Shown piece by piece: positions 1-7,407 of a DNA stretch of 22,011 nt. This stretch comes from Desulfobacterales bacterium (GTDB taxonomy: Bacteria; Desulfobacterota; Desulfobacteria; Desulfobacterales; UBA2174_A). The notes below the pieces were generated by a model, which did not search any database, had not been told where the DNA came from, and was given only the letters and a program-made list of their open reading frames with translations. The stretch is taken from contig JALOPD010000098.1 of the NCBI GenBank assembly GCA_025454075.1, positions 1 through 22,011 on the forward strand, given 5' to 3'. The stretch's first letter is position 1; every line of letters starts with the position of its first letter. A program made the position numbers and the translations under genes.

Positions 1-4
1 CAGA

Positions 5-229
5 GGCGGAGCGGGGTGCCCGCCGCGGCGAGCCGCAACCAATTCTTCAGGCGACTCTGCCACGCCCCCCAGCCGTCTCATGGAACCGATGGCAGGCAGA
101 GACGGCCGGCGGCTCCGTGAGAGTCAGTCCTCCGGGGCTGTCCGGGTCGGTATGGAGCGGGCTGGCTGCCGTGCGTGGGTTCGTTGAACGGGTGGTTGCG
201 GCTTGCCGCGGCGGGCACCCCGCTCCGCC
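5..229. repeat. MITE-like or REPIN-like repeat element, complete copy (copy 1)
   Basis: The element is bounded by 36-bp terminal inverted repeats at 5-40 and 194-229 that match at 35 of 36 positions; the single mismatch is at 204. Each arm can form two small hairpins, GCGGG-GTG-CCCGC (11-23) and GCGGC-GA-GCCGC (25-36). The interior of about 150 bp has no convincing gene. A second copy lies inverted at 21856-22011 and matches this one from 229 back to about 74, with the half next to the arm best conserved. Repeated copies with long inverted ends and no transposase fit a non-autonomous mobile element. Any target-site duplication cannot be seen because the window begins 4 bp outside the element. 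Confidence 0.8.
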
Positions 230-259
230 TTCCCCCGAAAGAGGGTGCTTTTTTACTTC

Positions 260-288
260 TTGCCGTCGTTACCGCTTGGTGCTAAGAT
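260..288 (+). promoter_or_regulatory. Candidate sigma-70 promoter of the sensor kinase gene
   Basis: TTGCCG (260-265), a 17-bp spacer and TAAGAT (283-288) each match the sigma-70 consensus at four of six positions with ideal spacing. It lies just outside the terminal repeat and about 140 bp upstream of the kinase start. No better promoter was seen in the leader. Confidence 0.35.
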
Positions 289-323
289 AATAGACAAAAC
301 GCGAGGCCCTATCCCCACGTGTT

Positions 324-394
324 CGGCGGCTTCCCGCCGGTCGACCGCCGACTTTTCAGGTGCGGTCGGCCCCGCTGCATCCGGTGCAGCGGGG
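324..394 (+). other. Two perfect hairpins in the kinase leader
   Basis: A 6-bp stem with a CTTC loop lies at 324-339. A stronger perfect 10-bp stem lies at 370-379 paired with 385-394, loop 380-384 (CCCCGCTGCA / TGCAGCGGGG). Neither is followed by a T-run, so they are not classical terminators for a gene entering from the left. The second ends 31 nt before the kinase ATG and may act on mRNA stability or translation. I recognise no known riboswitch here. Confidence 0.5.
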
Positions 395-425
395 GATAAA
401 TCATTTCCCTTGAAAGGGCGCAGGG

Positions 426-2426
426 ATGGAACGAAACGGCGGCGATGCGGTTTCGGGTGAGAGACCGGCATCCCTATCCGTCCATTCGAAGACCCCCCCC
501 GCGCCGGCCTTCGACGTTCTCTTCCGGCACATGGCCGAAACGGTCCAGGAAGTCTTCTGGCTCAGCACGCCGGACCTGAAAACCCTCCTGTATGCCAACC
601 CCGCTTTCGAGCGCGTCTGGGGGCAACCCCGGGATGCAGCGCTGCAGCCTCCGGCGGCCATCGTCAATGCCGCGCACCCCGACGACTTCTCGCGCGTCTT
701 CAAAGAGATCCTCTCGGTTCGGGAAGCCCCCCGGGACATCGACTACCGGATCGTGCGCCCGGACGGCTCCATCCGCTGGGTCCGCAACCGGGTGCACGGG
801 ATCTACGACGACGGGGGCCGGCTGGCGATGCTGGCGGGAACGGCCGCCGACGTCACCGAGCAAAAACTCTTTCAAAAATCGCTGATCGACTCCCACGCCC
901 GCTTCATCACGGTCCTGGACGGCATCGACGCCGACATCTATGTCGCGGACATGGACACGCATGAAATTCGTTTTGCGAACCGGCACATCCGGGAGAGCTT
1001 CGGGCCGGACCTCATCGGGAAGAGATGCTGGGAGGTCTTTCGGAAGGAAACCGGCCCCTGCCCGGGGTGCAGCAACCCGCGCCTGGTCGACGCGGAAGGG
1101 AACCCCTCGGCGGGAGCGGCCTGGGAGGGGCGAAACCCCGTCACCGGGAAATCCTACCTCAACTACGACCGTGCCATCAAATGGGTGGACGGCCGAACGG
1201 TGCGCCTGCAGGTCGCGACCGACATCACCCGCCTGAAAGTCCTGGAGGCGGAGAGCCGGGGCATTCAGGCCCGGCTCCAGCAGGCTCAAAAAATGGAGGC
1301 CATCGGGACGCTCGCCGGCGGCATCGCCCACGATTTCAACAACATTCTGACCGCCGTGCTCGGGTACACCGAGATGGCCCTGATGGAGGCCGGGGAATCC
1401 GCTCCGGTGAGCCGCAGTCTCCAGCAGGTCCTGCAGGCGGGCAATCGGGCGCGCGATCTGGTGAAGCAGATCCTGGCCTTCAGCCGGCAGACGGAGCTGG
1501 AGTTCAAGCCGGTGCGGGTGTCCCTCATCGTCGAGGAGGCATTGAAGCTGATGCGGGCCTCGCTGCCCTCCACGATCTCCATCCGGCAGCGGCTGCAGAG
1601 CCGCTCCGCCGTCCTGGCGGACCCCACCCAGATCCATCAAGTGATCATCAACCTGTGCACCAACGCGGCCCACGCCATGCGCGAAAGGGGCGGCGACCTC
1701 TCCGTGAGCCTCGAAGATGTCGATCCCGATGACGCCTTCTTCAGCGAACACCCCGAACTGGCGCCGGGCAGCTACCAGGAGCTGACCGTCCGGGACAGCG
1801 GCGCGGGAATGACGCCGGAGGTCATGGCGCGCATCTTTGACCCGTTTTTCACCACCAAGCAGCGCGGCGAGGGGACCGGCATGGGGTTGTCGGTGGTGCT
1901 GGGCATCGTCAAGAGCCACAAGGGCGCCATCATCGTCGACAGCGCGGCCGGGAGCGGCACCGCCTTCCACTGCTATTTCCCGATCGCCCAGCGCGTCGCC
2001 GTGGAGGCCGCCTTCGACCACGCCGAGGAACTCCCGCGCGGCCATGAACGCATCCTGCTGGTGGACGATGAAGAGGCGATCATCGACTTGGGCCAACGCA
2101 TGCTCGAGCATCTGGGCTACCGGGTGACGACCCGCTCCAGCGGCGCCTCGGCCTTCAAGCTGTTCCTCCAGAACCCGTGGCGGTTCGACCTGGTCATCAC
2201 CGACATGACCATGCCCAAGATGACCGGCGAGGAGCTTGCCCGGAAACTGCTTCTGATACGGCGCGACATCCCGATCGTCCTGTGCACGGGGTACAGCGCC
2301 GCCATATCCAAAGAGCGCGCCCGGTCCATCGGCGTCGGGGAGTTCGTCATGAAGCCGATCGTCATCGGCAAGCTGGCGCGGACCGTGCGCAGGGTGCTGG
2401 ACTGCGGAAACATCCTGCCGAAGTAG
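426..2426 (+). CDS. Hybrid sensor histidine kinase (PAS-PAS-HisKA-HATPase-REC)
   Basis: This 666-aa protein is a cytoplasmic two-component hybrid kinase. Two PAS domains occupy roughly residues 35-150 and 155-275. The second carries a CW...CPGC motif near 205-222 that could bind a metal or cofactor, although that role is only inferred. The HisKA phospho-acceptor is H302 in GGIAHDFNN. The HATPase domain follows, with an N-box near 404-418, DSGAGM near 457 and the F/G2 region DPFFTTK...GTGMGL near 471-490. The C-terminal receiver begins with LLVDDEE near 543, with predicted phospho-Asp D593 and conserved Lys K643. There is no transmembrane segment and no DNA-binding output domain, so the signal is probably sensed in the cytoplasm and passed to an unlinked partner. 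AAAGGG lies upstream of the ATG at 426. No cognate regulator gene is adjacent, and the gene converges on the next operon. Confidence 0.93.
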   Translation: MERNGGDAVSGERPASLSVHSKTPPAPAFDVLFRHMAETVQEVFWLSTPDLKTLLYANPAFERVWGQPRDAALQPPAAIVNAAHPDDFSRVFKEILSVREAPRDIDYRIVRPDGSIRWVRNRVHGIYDDGGRLAMLAGTAADVTEQKLFQKSLIDSHARFITVLDGIDADIYVADMDTHEIRFANRHIRESFGPDLIGKRCWEVFRKETGPCPGCSNPRLVDAEGNPSAGAAWEGRNPVTGKSYLNYDRAIKWVDGRTVRLQVATDITRLKVLEAESRGIQARLQQAQKMEAIGTLAGGIAHDFNNILTAVLGYTEMALMEAGESAPVSRSLQQVLQAGNRARDLVKQILAFSRQTELEFKPVRVSLIVEEALKLMRASLPSTISIRQRLQSRSAVLADPTQIHQVIINLCTNAAHAMRERGGDLSVSLEDVDPDDAFFSEHPELAPGSYQELTVRDSGAGMTPEVMARIFDPFFTTKQRGEGTGMGLSVVLGIVKSHKGAIIVDSAAGSGTAFHCYFPIAQRVAVEAAFDHAEELPRGHERILLVDDEEAIIDLGQRMLEHLGYRVTTRSSGASAFKLFLQNPWRFDLVITDMTMPKMTGEELARKLLLIRRDIPIVLCTGYSAAISKERARSIGVGEFVMKPIVIGKLARTVRRVLDCGNILPK

Positions 2427-2474
2427 GCGGCGTCCTCACAACCCGGACAGGCTTGAACCAAATTCGAAATCCGT

Positions 2475-4082
2475 TTACTGCGTGCCGAACCCCTCCAGGA
2501 GATCCCAGAAGAGCGTCTCCATGCCCGGGTGCGGCAGCGGCTGCATCGGCACCAGCCCGGGCGTGTACCCCCTGTGCGTGAACTCCCGGATGAAGCCCGG
2601 GTTGCCGCTGATCACGTGCACGGGCACCGACCAGGGACGGTCGCTGCCGGTGAGCTCGACGCACGGCTGGTGGTCGCCCACGATGACGACCAACTCGGAG
2701 CCATCGAGAAAGCGGCGGATGAAATCCTTCAGCAGAACGATCTCGTGGGCGATGGCGGCGCTGTAGGCCGGGGAGGCCGCGGACAGATCGGTCCACCCGA
2801 CCGGGAAGCGCACCGGCGGAAGCGTGTGAAACACGGACCCGTCGCCGATGCGCTCCCAGTCGTCGATGTAAGGGGCCTGGACATCGAAGGCCGCGTGGCT
2901 GCCGGTCAGGATCACTTCCACGAACAGCGGGCCGGGGGCACCCCGGATCACGCGGCGGGCCACCCAGTCGAGCACGAACTGGTCCGGCATGGGACCGAAG
3001 CCGAACGCGGGGCCCCGGTAGCCGAAGTCCGGGGCGATGAACGCCTGCCCGTAGCGGTAGAAACCGCCCTCCGGCCAGGGCCAAAGCGTCCCCGGCATGG
3101 CGCGGACCGTGCGGTAGCCGGACCGGTTGAAATAGCCGGCCAGGGGCACGAGGTCCGACGCGAGCAGCAGGTCGTGCGCGACCTGGCCGTCGATGCGGAG
3201 GCCGCTGGCGAGCGTCGCGTGGGCCAGCCAGGACCCGCCGCCGAAGGTCGGGGAGGTCAGGTAGGCGGAGCACATCTCGAAGCCGGCGGACCGCAGCTCG
3301 GCCTCCGCCGCCCGGATCGCCGGCAGGACCGTTGCGGCATGCCGCGGGTCGCTGAGGGCGCTCATGCCGTAGGACTCGACCACCATCAGAAACACCGACG
3401 CCCGTTCGAGCTTTCCCAGGTCGCCGGCGACGCGGCGCGCGCGCCCCTCGGCCTGTCGCAGGGCGGCCCGGCGCTGCTCCCGAAGGTGCTCCAGGTTCAG
3501 GATGAAGCGCACTTCCTCGGCCACGCGCGGCAGCACGGCCTCGCCGAACCCGCCCGGCGGCAAGCCGGCGGCGGCCGCGGCCCAGAGCGCGGCCGACAGG
3601 GCGGCCGCCGGCAGGCGGAGGCCCGGGTGCGCGGGCGTGCGGGCCGCCAGCCCGTTGTGCAGGGTCTTGAGCGCCCGCCAAACCGCCCAGGCCAGCCCGA
3701 TCGTCCCCGCAAGGGCTCCGGCCAGCCCCATCAGCACCTGCTCCGGCGGCCGGGTCAGGCGGAACAGCAGCACCAGGTCCGGCAGGCGCTGCGAATCGAG
3801 AAAAAGGTTGAAATCCCGGTTGAAGACCATCGGGACCAGGCGGTCCGCCGATTGAAACAGCTTCAGGAAGATGACGGCGGCCGTGAGCGCCGCGTAAACC
3901 GCCGGTCGAAAACGCCGGCCCGGCCGGACCAGCAGGCACATGCCGAAAAAAAGGCAGAGGCCGTCCGGTGAGACCCGGAGCAGGGAGCCCCACTCCATCC
4001 GGGAAAACGGGATTTCCACCGCCAGCAGGGCATTCAGGAATAAGACGGCCGCGGCCGATTTGAGGAGCCATACGTCAGGCAT
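2475..4082 (-). CDS. LtaS-type / sulfatase-superfamily membrane enzyme
   Basis: This 535-aa protein has a hydrophobic N-terminal part with about five predicted membrane helices (to about residue 175), followed by a soluble alkaline-phosphatase/sulfatase-fold domain that would face the periplasm. Candidate metal and catalytic residues are E236 (VVESYG), T279 (SPTFGGGSW, the nucleophile position in lipoteichoic acid synthases), H396 (LTGSH) and D470-H471 (GDHQP). In this family Thr marks phosphoglycerol or phosphoethanolamine transferases, whereas true sulfatases use formylglycine from Cys or Ser. A phospho-alcohol headgroup transferase is therefore more likely than a sulfatase. It is the last gene of the seven-gene operon. 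Its ATG overlaps the end of the glycosyltransferase gene by 8 bp, which implies translational coupling. Gram-negatives lack lipoteichoic acid, so the acceptor is unknown. Confidence 0.85.
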   Translation of the reverse strand: MPDVWLLKSAAAVLFLNALLAVEIPFSRMEWGSLLRVSPDGLCLFFGMCLLVRPGRRFRPAVYAALTAAVIFLKLFQSADRLVPMVFNRDFNLFLDSQRLPDLVLLFRLTRPPEQVLMGLAGALAGTIGLAWAVWRALKTLHNGLAARTPAHPGLRLPAAALSAALWAAAAAGLPPGGFGEAVLPRVAEEVRFILNLEHLREQRRAALRQAEGRARRVAGDLGKLERASVFLMVVESYGMSALSDPRHAATVLPAIRAAEAELRSAGFEMCSAYLTSPTFGGGSWLAHATLASGLRIDGQVAHDLLLASDLVPLAGYFNRSGYRTVRAMPGTLWPWPEGGFYRYGQAFIAPDFGYRGPAFGFGPMPDQFVLDWVARRVIRGAPGPLFVEVILTGSHAAFDVQAPYIDDWERIGDGSVFHTLPPVRFPVGWTDLSAASPAYSAAIAHEIVLLKDFIRRFLDGSELVVIVGDHQPCVELTGSDRPWSVPVHVISGNPGFIREFTHRGYTPGLVPMQPLPHPGMETLFWDLLEGFGTQ

Positions 4083-5175
4083 GAGGGTGCGTGGCGGCAG
4101 CCAAGCCCTCCAGAAACTCGCACCCGCGATTCATGGATCGCTCCCAGGTGGGGTGCGCTGAAAACGTGGTCAGGGCGGCCCGGCCCATCGCTGCCAGCCG
4201 GTCGCGGTTGCGATGGAACTCTTCGATGTGGCGCCGGACGGCCGCCGGATCGCGGGCCGCCACCAGAAAGCCGTTTTCGGCATGCCGCACGAACTCGCTC
4301 ACCCCGCCGGCGGTCGAGCCGATGACCGGCAGGCCGAAGGCCATGGCCTCGAGCGCGGCGATGCCGAAGCCCTCGTGCGCAAAGGGCATGGCGAAGACCT
4401 GCGCGGCGGCGTACGCGTCGCGCAGGCCCCCGCCGTCCACGGCGCCGAGCAAGCGCACCTGCGATTCAAGCCTCCGGCTGGAAATCAAGCCCCGGATGCG
4501 GCGAACATGTCCGGGGTCCGCCGTCAGGCTGCCCACGACCGTGACCCGCCACATGGAATGCGGCAGGCGGGAGAGGCTTTCCAGCAGCGGGTCCAGCCCC
4601 TTGACCGGCGAGAGGTTGCCGACGAACAGCAGATCCAGCGGCCCGGGCCGACGGCTGCGCTCGAGGATCGACCGCTCGCAGGCGATGCGCCCCAGGCGGT
4701 CTCCGCCCGGGTGGGCCACCTGCATGGGAGGGGCGTCCCGGCCGATCAACGCTCGGGCGGCGTCCCGGGTGAAGCGGCTGGTGAACAGAAGCCCGTCCGT
4801 CGTCCGGAGGTAGCTTCGCTCCACCCGCCCGTAAATGAAATTGAGAAGCCGGCGGCGGGGCTGCCGGCAGAGCACCTGGTGCACGATGCCCACGATCGTC
4901 GTCCGGCGGCCGGACCGAAGACGCCGGTTGATGCGGACCAGGGAGGGGTGGCAGAGCTCGTCCTGCAGCAGCAGCTCCCATTCGCGGCCGTCCCGCAGCG
5001 CGGCCGGACCGTGCGCGAGGCCGTCGAGAAGGCATCGCGCGTAGGGCTTACACACCAGCGAGACGACCTCCACCTGATGGCCGCGCCCCCGGAGCGCCTC
5101 CGCCAGGAACCGGTCGTAGAGATACCCGCCGGTCAAGGTGTCGAGCCGCCCGTAGATGACCAGGCCGATGCGCAT
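4075..5175 (-). CDS. GT4-type glycosyltransferase (GT-B fold)
   Basis: This 366-aa protein has the two-domain GT-B layout. The N-terminus (MRIGLVIYGRL...TGGYLYDRFLAEAL) is the acceptor-side Rossmann domain with the usual GG-Y motif. The C-terminal half has the donor-binding region, LLFVGNLSPVKGLDPLLESL and then HEGFGIAALEAMAFGLP, which contains the E-x7-E motif of GT4 enzymes. It would transfer a sugar from a nucleotide donor to an unknown acceptor on the cytoplasmic side. The reading frame stays open further upstream, to 5448, but the ATG at 5175 overlaps the TGA of the pterin-synthase-like gene in a TGATG junction and starts exactly at the family's N-terminal motif, so I chose it. There is no signal peptide. 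Donor and acceptor cannot be read from sequence. Confidence 0.9.
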   Translation of the reverse strand: MRIGLVIYGRLDTLTGGYLYDRFLAEALRGRGHQVEVVSLVCKPYARCLLDGLAHGPAALRDGREWELLLQDELCHPSLVRINRRLRSGRRTTIVGIVHQVLCRQPRRRLLNFIYGRVERSYLRTTDGLLFTSRFTRDAARALIGRDAPPMQVAHPGGDRLGRIACERSILERSRRPGPLDLLFVGNLSPVKGLDPLLESLSRLPHSMWRVTVVGSLTADPGHVRRIRGLISSRRLESQVRLLGAVDGGGLRDAYAAAQVFAMPFAHEGFGIAALEAMAFGLPVIGSTAGGVSEFVRHAENGFLVAARDPAAVRRHIEEFHRNRDRLAAMGRAALTTFSAHPTWERSMNRGCEFLEGLAAATHPHA

Positions 5176-5552
5176 CAAATCGTTTCCGTGTAGGCCGCCC
5201 ACGCCGTGCTGCTTTCCCAGATCGTCACGGCGGCCTCGCGCAGGCGGGCATCCGGGAACCGGGATCGCAGCGCGCGGCACAGGATCCGCGCCAGATGCTC
5301 GATGCTCGGGTTGAGCCCCCGAAACTCCGGCAGGTCGTTCAGGGTTTTGTCCCGGAAGCCGGCAAGCACCGCCTCCAGTCCGGCGGAGACGGCATCGATG
5401 TCCGCCAGGAACCCGTTGGGGTCCAGGGATTCGCCGGCCAGGCGCCATTCGACGCGGTAGGCGTGGGAATGGGGGCGATTCTCCGGGCCGAAATCCCCGC
5501 CGATCAGGTAATGCTGCGCGACGAACTCGCGCTGCACGGCCACGCTGTACAT
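5175..5552 (-). CDS. Divergent 6-pyruvoyl-tetrahydropterin synthase / QueD-fold protein
   Basis: This 125-aa protein is a T-fold (PTPS/QueD) enzyme, usual length about 120 aa. The putative zinc ligands H14 (FVAQHYL), H28 and H30 (HSH in place of HGH) are kept, as are E85 (NPSIEHL) and the pterin-anchoring glutamate E113 (WESSTAW). Two catalytic positions look altered by eye. The Cys four residues before the HxH motif is Glu (E24-x3-H28), as in the PTPS-III group known to replace folate-pathway aldolase. The LDHxxLND region reads FRDKTLND, losing the usual Asp-His pair. Queuosine or tetrahydrobiopterin synthesis is therefore doubtful, and the substrate is unknown. The ATG at 5552 was chosen for its GGAGGG ribosome-binding site and the family N-terminus. 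It lies between the dehydrogenase (16-bp gap) and the glycosyltransferase (1-bp overlap). Confidence 0.85.
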   Translation of the reverse strand: MYSVAVQREFVAQHYLIGGDFGPENRPHSHAYRVEWRLAGESLDPNGFLADIDAVSAGLEAVLAGFRDKTLNDLPEFRGLNPSIEHLARILCRALRSRFPDARLREAAVTIWESSTAWAAYTETI

Positions 5553-5568
5553 GGTGGGTCCCTCCGCG

Positions 5569-6588
5569 TCACTCGCCGTAGGTGAACACGACCTGGAGGA
5601 CCTCCTCCGGTCGGCGATCCAGGAGATCATAGCCCTCCGCTGCGCGCTCCACCGGCATTTCGTGGGTGATGAAGCGGGAGGGTCGCACGCGGCGGATCAT
5701 CTCCCAGGCGGTCTCGATGCGCCGCGCGGGGTCCCAGCGGGCGGCAGCCTGCGCCGGCAGGGTGCTCACCTGGCTTGAGATCAACCGGATGCGGCTGCGG
5801 TGAAACCGGCCGCCGAGGTCGAGCGCGGCGGGCTTGGTGCCGTACCAGGAACCGATGACGACGCGGCCGCCGAAACCGCAGGCGGCGATGGCCGCGTTCA
5901 GGGCCGAAGGCTCCCCCGAAAGCTCGAACACCAGATCGGCCATGGCCTCACCTGAATCCGGCGAGAGGCGGCCGGGTGCGCCGGCCTGACGGGGATCGAA
6001 AGCGGCGTGCGCCCCAGTGGAGAGCGAGATTTCCCGGCGGCGGGGGATCGGGTCGACGGTCACCAGGCGCTTCAGCGGGTGACGGGCCAGCAGCGCGGTG
6101 GCGAGCAGTCCGACCACCCCCTGGCCGAAGACCGCCACCGCTTCGCCGACGGCGGGACGGCCGTCCAGCATCAGGGTGACGGCGGTTTCCATGTTGGCCA
6201 GGAAGAGGGCGTCGCGATCGTCCACATCCTCCGGGATCGGAAGGATGCCCGCGGCGCCGAGATTCATGCGACCGGCGTGCGGGTGAAAGCAGAACACGCG
6301 GCGCTCCGCGAGATCGCCGGGGGCCCCCGGCCCCAGGCCGACCACCCGGCCGGCAGCGGCATACCCGTAGCGCAAGGGGTAGCGGGCGGGGCCGGTCAGC
6401 GCCGGCAGTTTCTCATCCAAGGGCAGCTCCGGCGGCGCCTCGCCCCGGTAAAACAGCAGTTCGGTGCCGGCGCTGACGGCCGAGAGGCTGACCCGGACGG
6501 CGACTTCGCCCGGCCCGGGCGGGGGGATCTCCTCGCGGCAGACGACCACCCGGCGGGGCGCCTGCATGACGACCGCGGCCCGTTTCAT
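5569..6588 (-). CDS. Medium-chain dehydrogenase/reductase without catalytic zinc ligands
   Basis: This 339-aa protein is of the alcohol-dehydrogenase-like MDR superfamily. The N-terminal GroES-like domain has SAVSAGTELLFYRGE near residues 36-50, where zinc enzymes carry a Cys before GTD/GTE. The later GHE motif reads YGYAAAG near 74-80. At least two of the three usual catalytic zinc ligands therefore seem absent. The Rossmann nucleotide site is GQGVVG at 155-160, with D179 ending beta-2, which suggests NAD rather than NADP. The SxGTE pattern recalls BchC-like dehydrogenases, but no photosynthesis gene is near. The ATG at 6588 overlaps the end of the RibD-type gene as ATGA, which favours it over a GTG nine codons upstream. 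It probably oxidises or reduces an operon intermediate. Confidence 0.85.
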   Translation of the reverse strand: MKRAAVVMQAPRRVVVCREEIPPPGPGEVAVRVSLSAVSAGTELLFYRGEAPPELPLDEKLPALTGPARYPLRYGYAAAGRVVGLGPGAPGDLAERRVFCFHPHAGRMNLGAAGILPIPEDVDDRDALFLANMETAVTLMLDGRPAVGEAVAVFGQGVVGLLATALLARHPLKRLVTVDPIPRRREISLSTGAHAAFDPRQAGAPGRLSPDSGEAMADLVFELSGEPSALNAAIAACGFGGRVVIGSWYGTKPAALDLGGRFHRSRIRLISSQVSTLPAQAAARWDPARRIETAWEMIRRVRPSRFITHEMPVERAAEGYDLLDRRPEEVLQVVFTYGE

Positions 6589-7397
6589 GGGGCGGCCCAC
6601 TGCGGCCGGGCCCACAGGATGAAATCACGGCCCAGGGTCTGGCAGAAAGCGTCGCCGAGCCGCAGGTCGAGGCCGCCGTCGGCGGCGGCCGCGTCGATCA
6701 CCGGCAGGCCTCCCAGCAGCCGGGGGCTGATCGTGATGACCACCCGGTCCGCCAGTCGATTGCGGATGAAGCTGGTGATCACCCGGGCGCCCCCCTCGAT
6801 CATGACGCTGTTGACCGAGTGGTCGGCCAGCCACCGCATCAGGGACCCGAGGTGGATGCGGCCGTCGGCCCCGGTGACGCAGGGCACGGGCTCGGCGCCC
6901 GCTGCGATCAGCGCCTGGGCTCGGGAGGGCGGAACCCCCGGGCCGTGGATCAGCCATGGGCGCGCGTCCGGCCGACGAAGGAGCGAGGCTTTTCCCGGGG
7001 TGCGCAGGCGGGTGTCCAGAACGATCGGCTGGGGGCTTTTCCCGGGCACCTGTTTGACCGTGAGGCTGGGGTCGTCGGCGAGAACGGTGCCGATGCCCAC
7101 CAGGATCGTGTCGCACAGCGCGCGGATGGCGTAGGTGAGCCGCATCGATTCGGGGCCGCTCAGGCGGACCCGCTCCCGCTTCGGCCCGGCGATGCTGCCG
7201 TCGACGCTTTGGGCGTAGCTCAGCACCACGAACGGCCGGCCGCGGGACGCCCGGAAGTCGGCCGCCGCCGCGAGACGGCTTTTCAGTTCGTCCAGGCCGC
7301 GGAGGCCGTGTCCGGGGGGGGCGGCCCAGTCGGATGCCGGGCCCTCGGAACGGCCCGTGCGGCGGGGCTCTTCAGCGCCAGTCGGTCGCTTCGCCAT
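6585..7397 (-). CDS. RibD C-terminal-type (DHFR-fold) reductase
   Basis: This 270-aa protein matches the reductase domain of riboflavin enzyme RibD and its archaeal stand-alone relatives, which reduce the ribosyl group of a pyrimidine intermediate with NADPH. Conserved blocks are RPFVVLSYAQSVDGSIAG (54-71), CDTILVGIGTVLADDPSLTV (95-114), PIVLDTRLRTP (124-134) and VMIEGGARVITSFI (198-211), followed by ISPRLLGG. The N-terminal deaminase domain of full-length RibD is absent. The first about 50 residues are a poorly conserved, charged extension, so the true start could lie later. It lies between the phosphatidyltransferase (10-bp gap) and the dehydrogenase (4-bp overlap). The context argues for reduction of a pterin- or ribityl-like intermediate rather than housekeeping riboflavin synthesis, but this is inferred. 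Confidence 0.88.
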   Translation of the reverse strand: MAKRPTGAEEPRRTGRSEGPASDWAAPPGHGLRGLDELKSRLAAAADFRASRGRPFVVLSYAQSVDGSIAGPKRERVRLSGPESMRLTYAIRALCDTILVGIGTVLADDPSLTVKQVPGKSPQPIVLDTRLRTPGKASLLRRPDARPWLIHGPGVPPSRAQALIAAGAEPVPCVTGADGRIHLGSLMRWLADHSVNSVMIEGGARVITSFIRNRLADRVVITISPRLLGGLPVIDAAAADGGLDLRLGDAFCQTLGRDFILWARPQWAAP

Positions 7398-7407
7398 GCC
7401 AGGGGTC

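Noticed and set aside
5..40. 36-bp repeat with hairpins resembles a CRISPR repeat in length
   Set aside because: The copies are inverted and about 150 bp apart, with no array of spacers and no cas genes. They behave as the ends of an element.
110..229. Open frame shared by both repeat copies (VWSGLAAV...GGHPAPP)
   Set aside because: It has no proper start with a ribosome-binding site, and the copies differ by drastic residue changes (G/W, C/R). It runs out of the element into unrelated sequence.
370..394. Perfect hairpin as a rho-independent terminator
   Set aside because: It is followed by GATAAATC rather than a T-run, and no gene enters from upstream within the window.
2362..4071. Long minus-strand frame in a second register over the LtaS-like gene
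   Set aside because: It is rich in Ala, Gly, Pro and Arg without motifs. The other register carries all the sulfatase-superfamily motifs.
5176..5448. Longer start for the glycosyltransferase
   Set aside because: The extension reads through the PTPS-like gene in another frame and has no GT homology. The ATG at 5175 gives the normal N-terminus.
6585..7397. Housekeeping ribD
   Set aside because: The deaminase half of RibD is absent, and no other riboflavin gene is nearby. The operon context is different.
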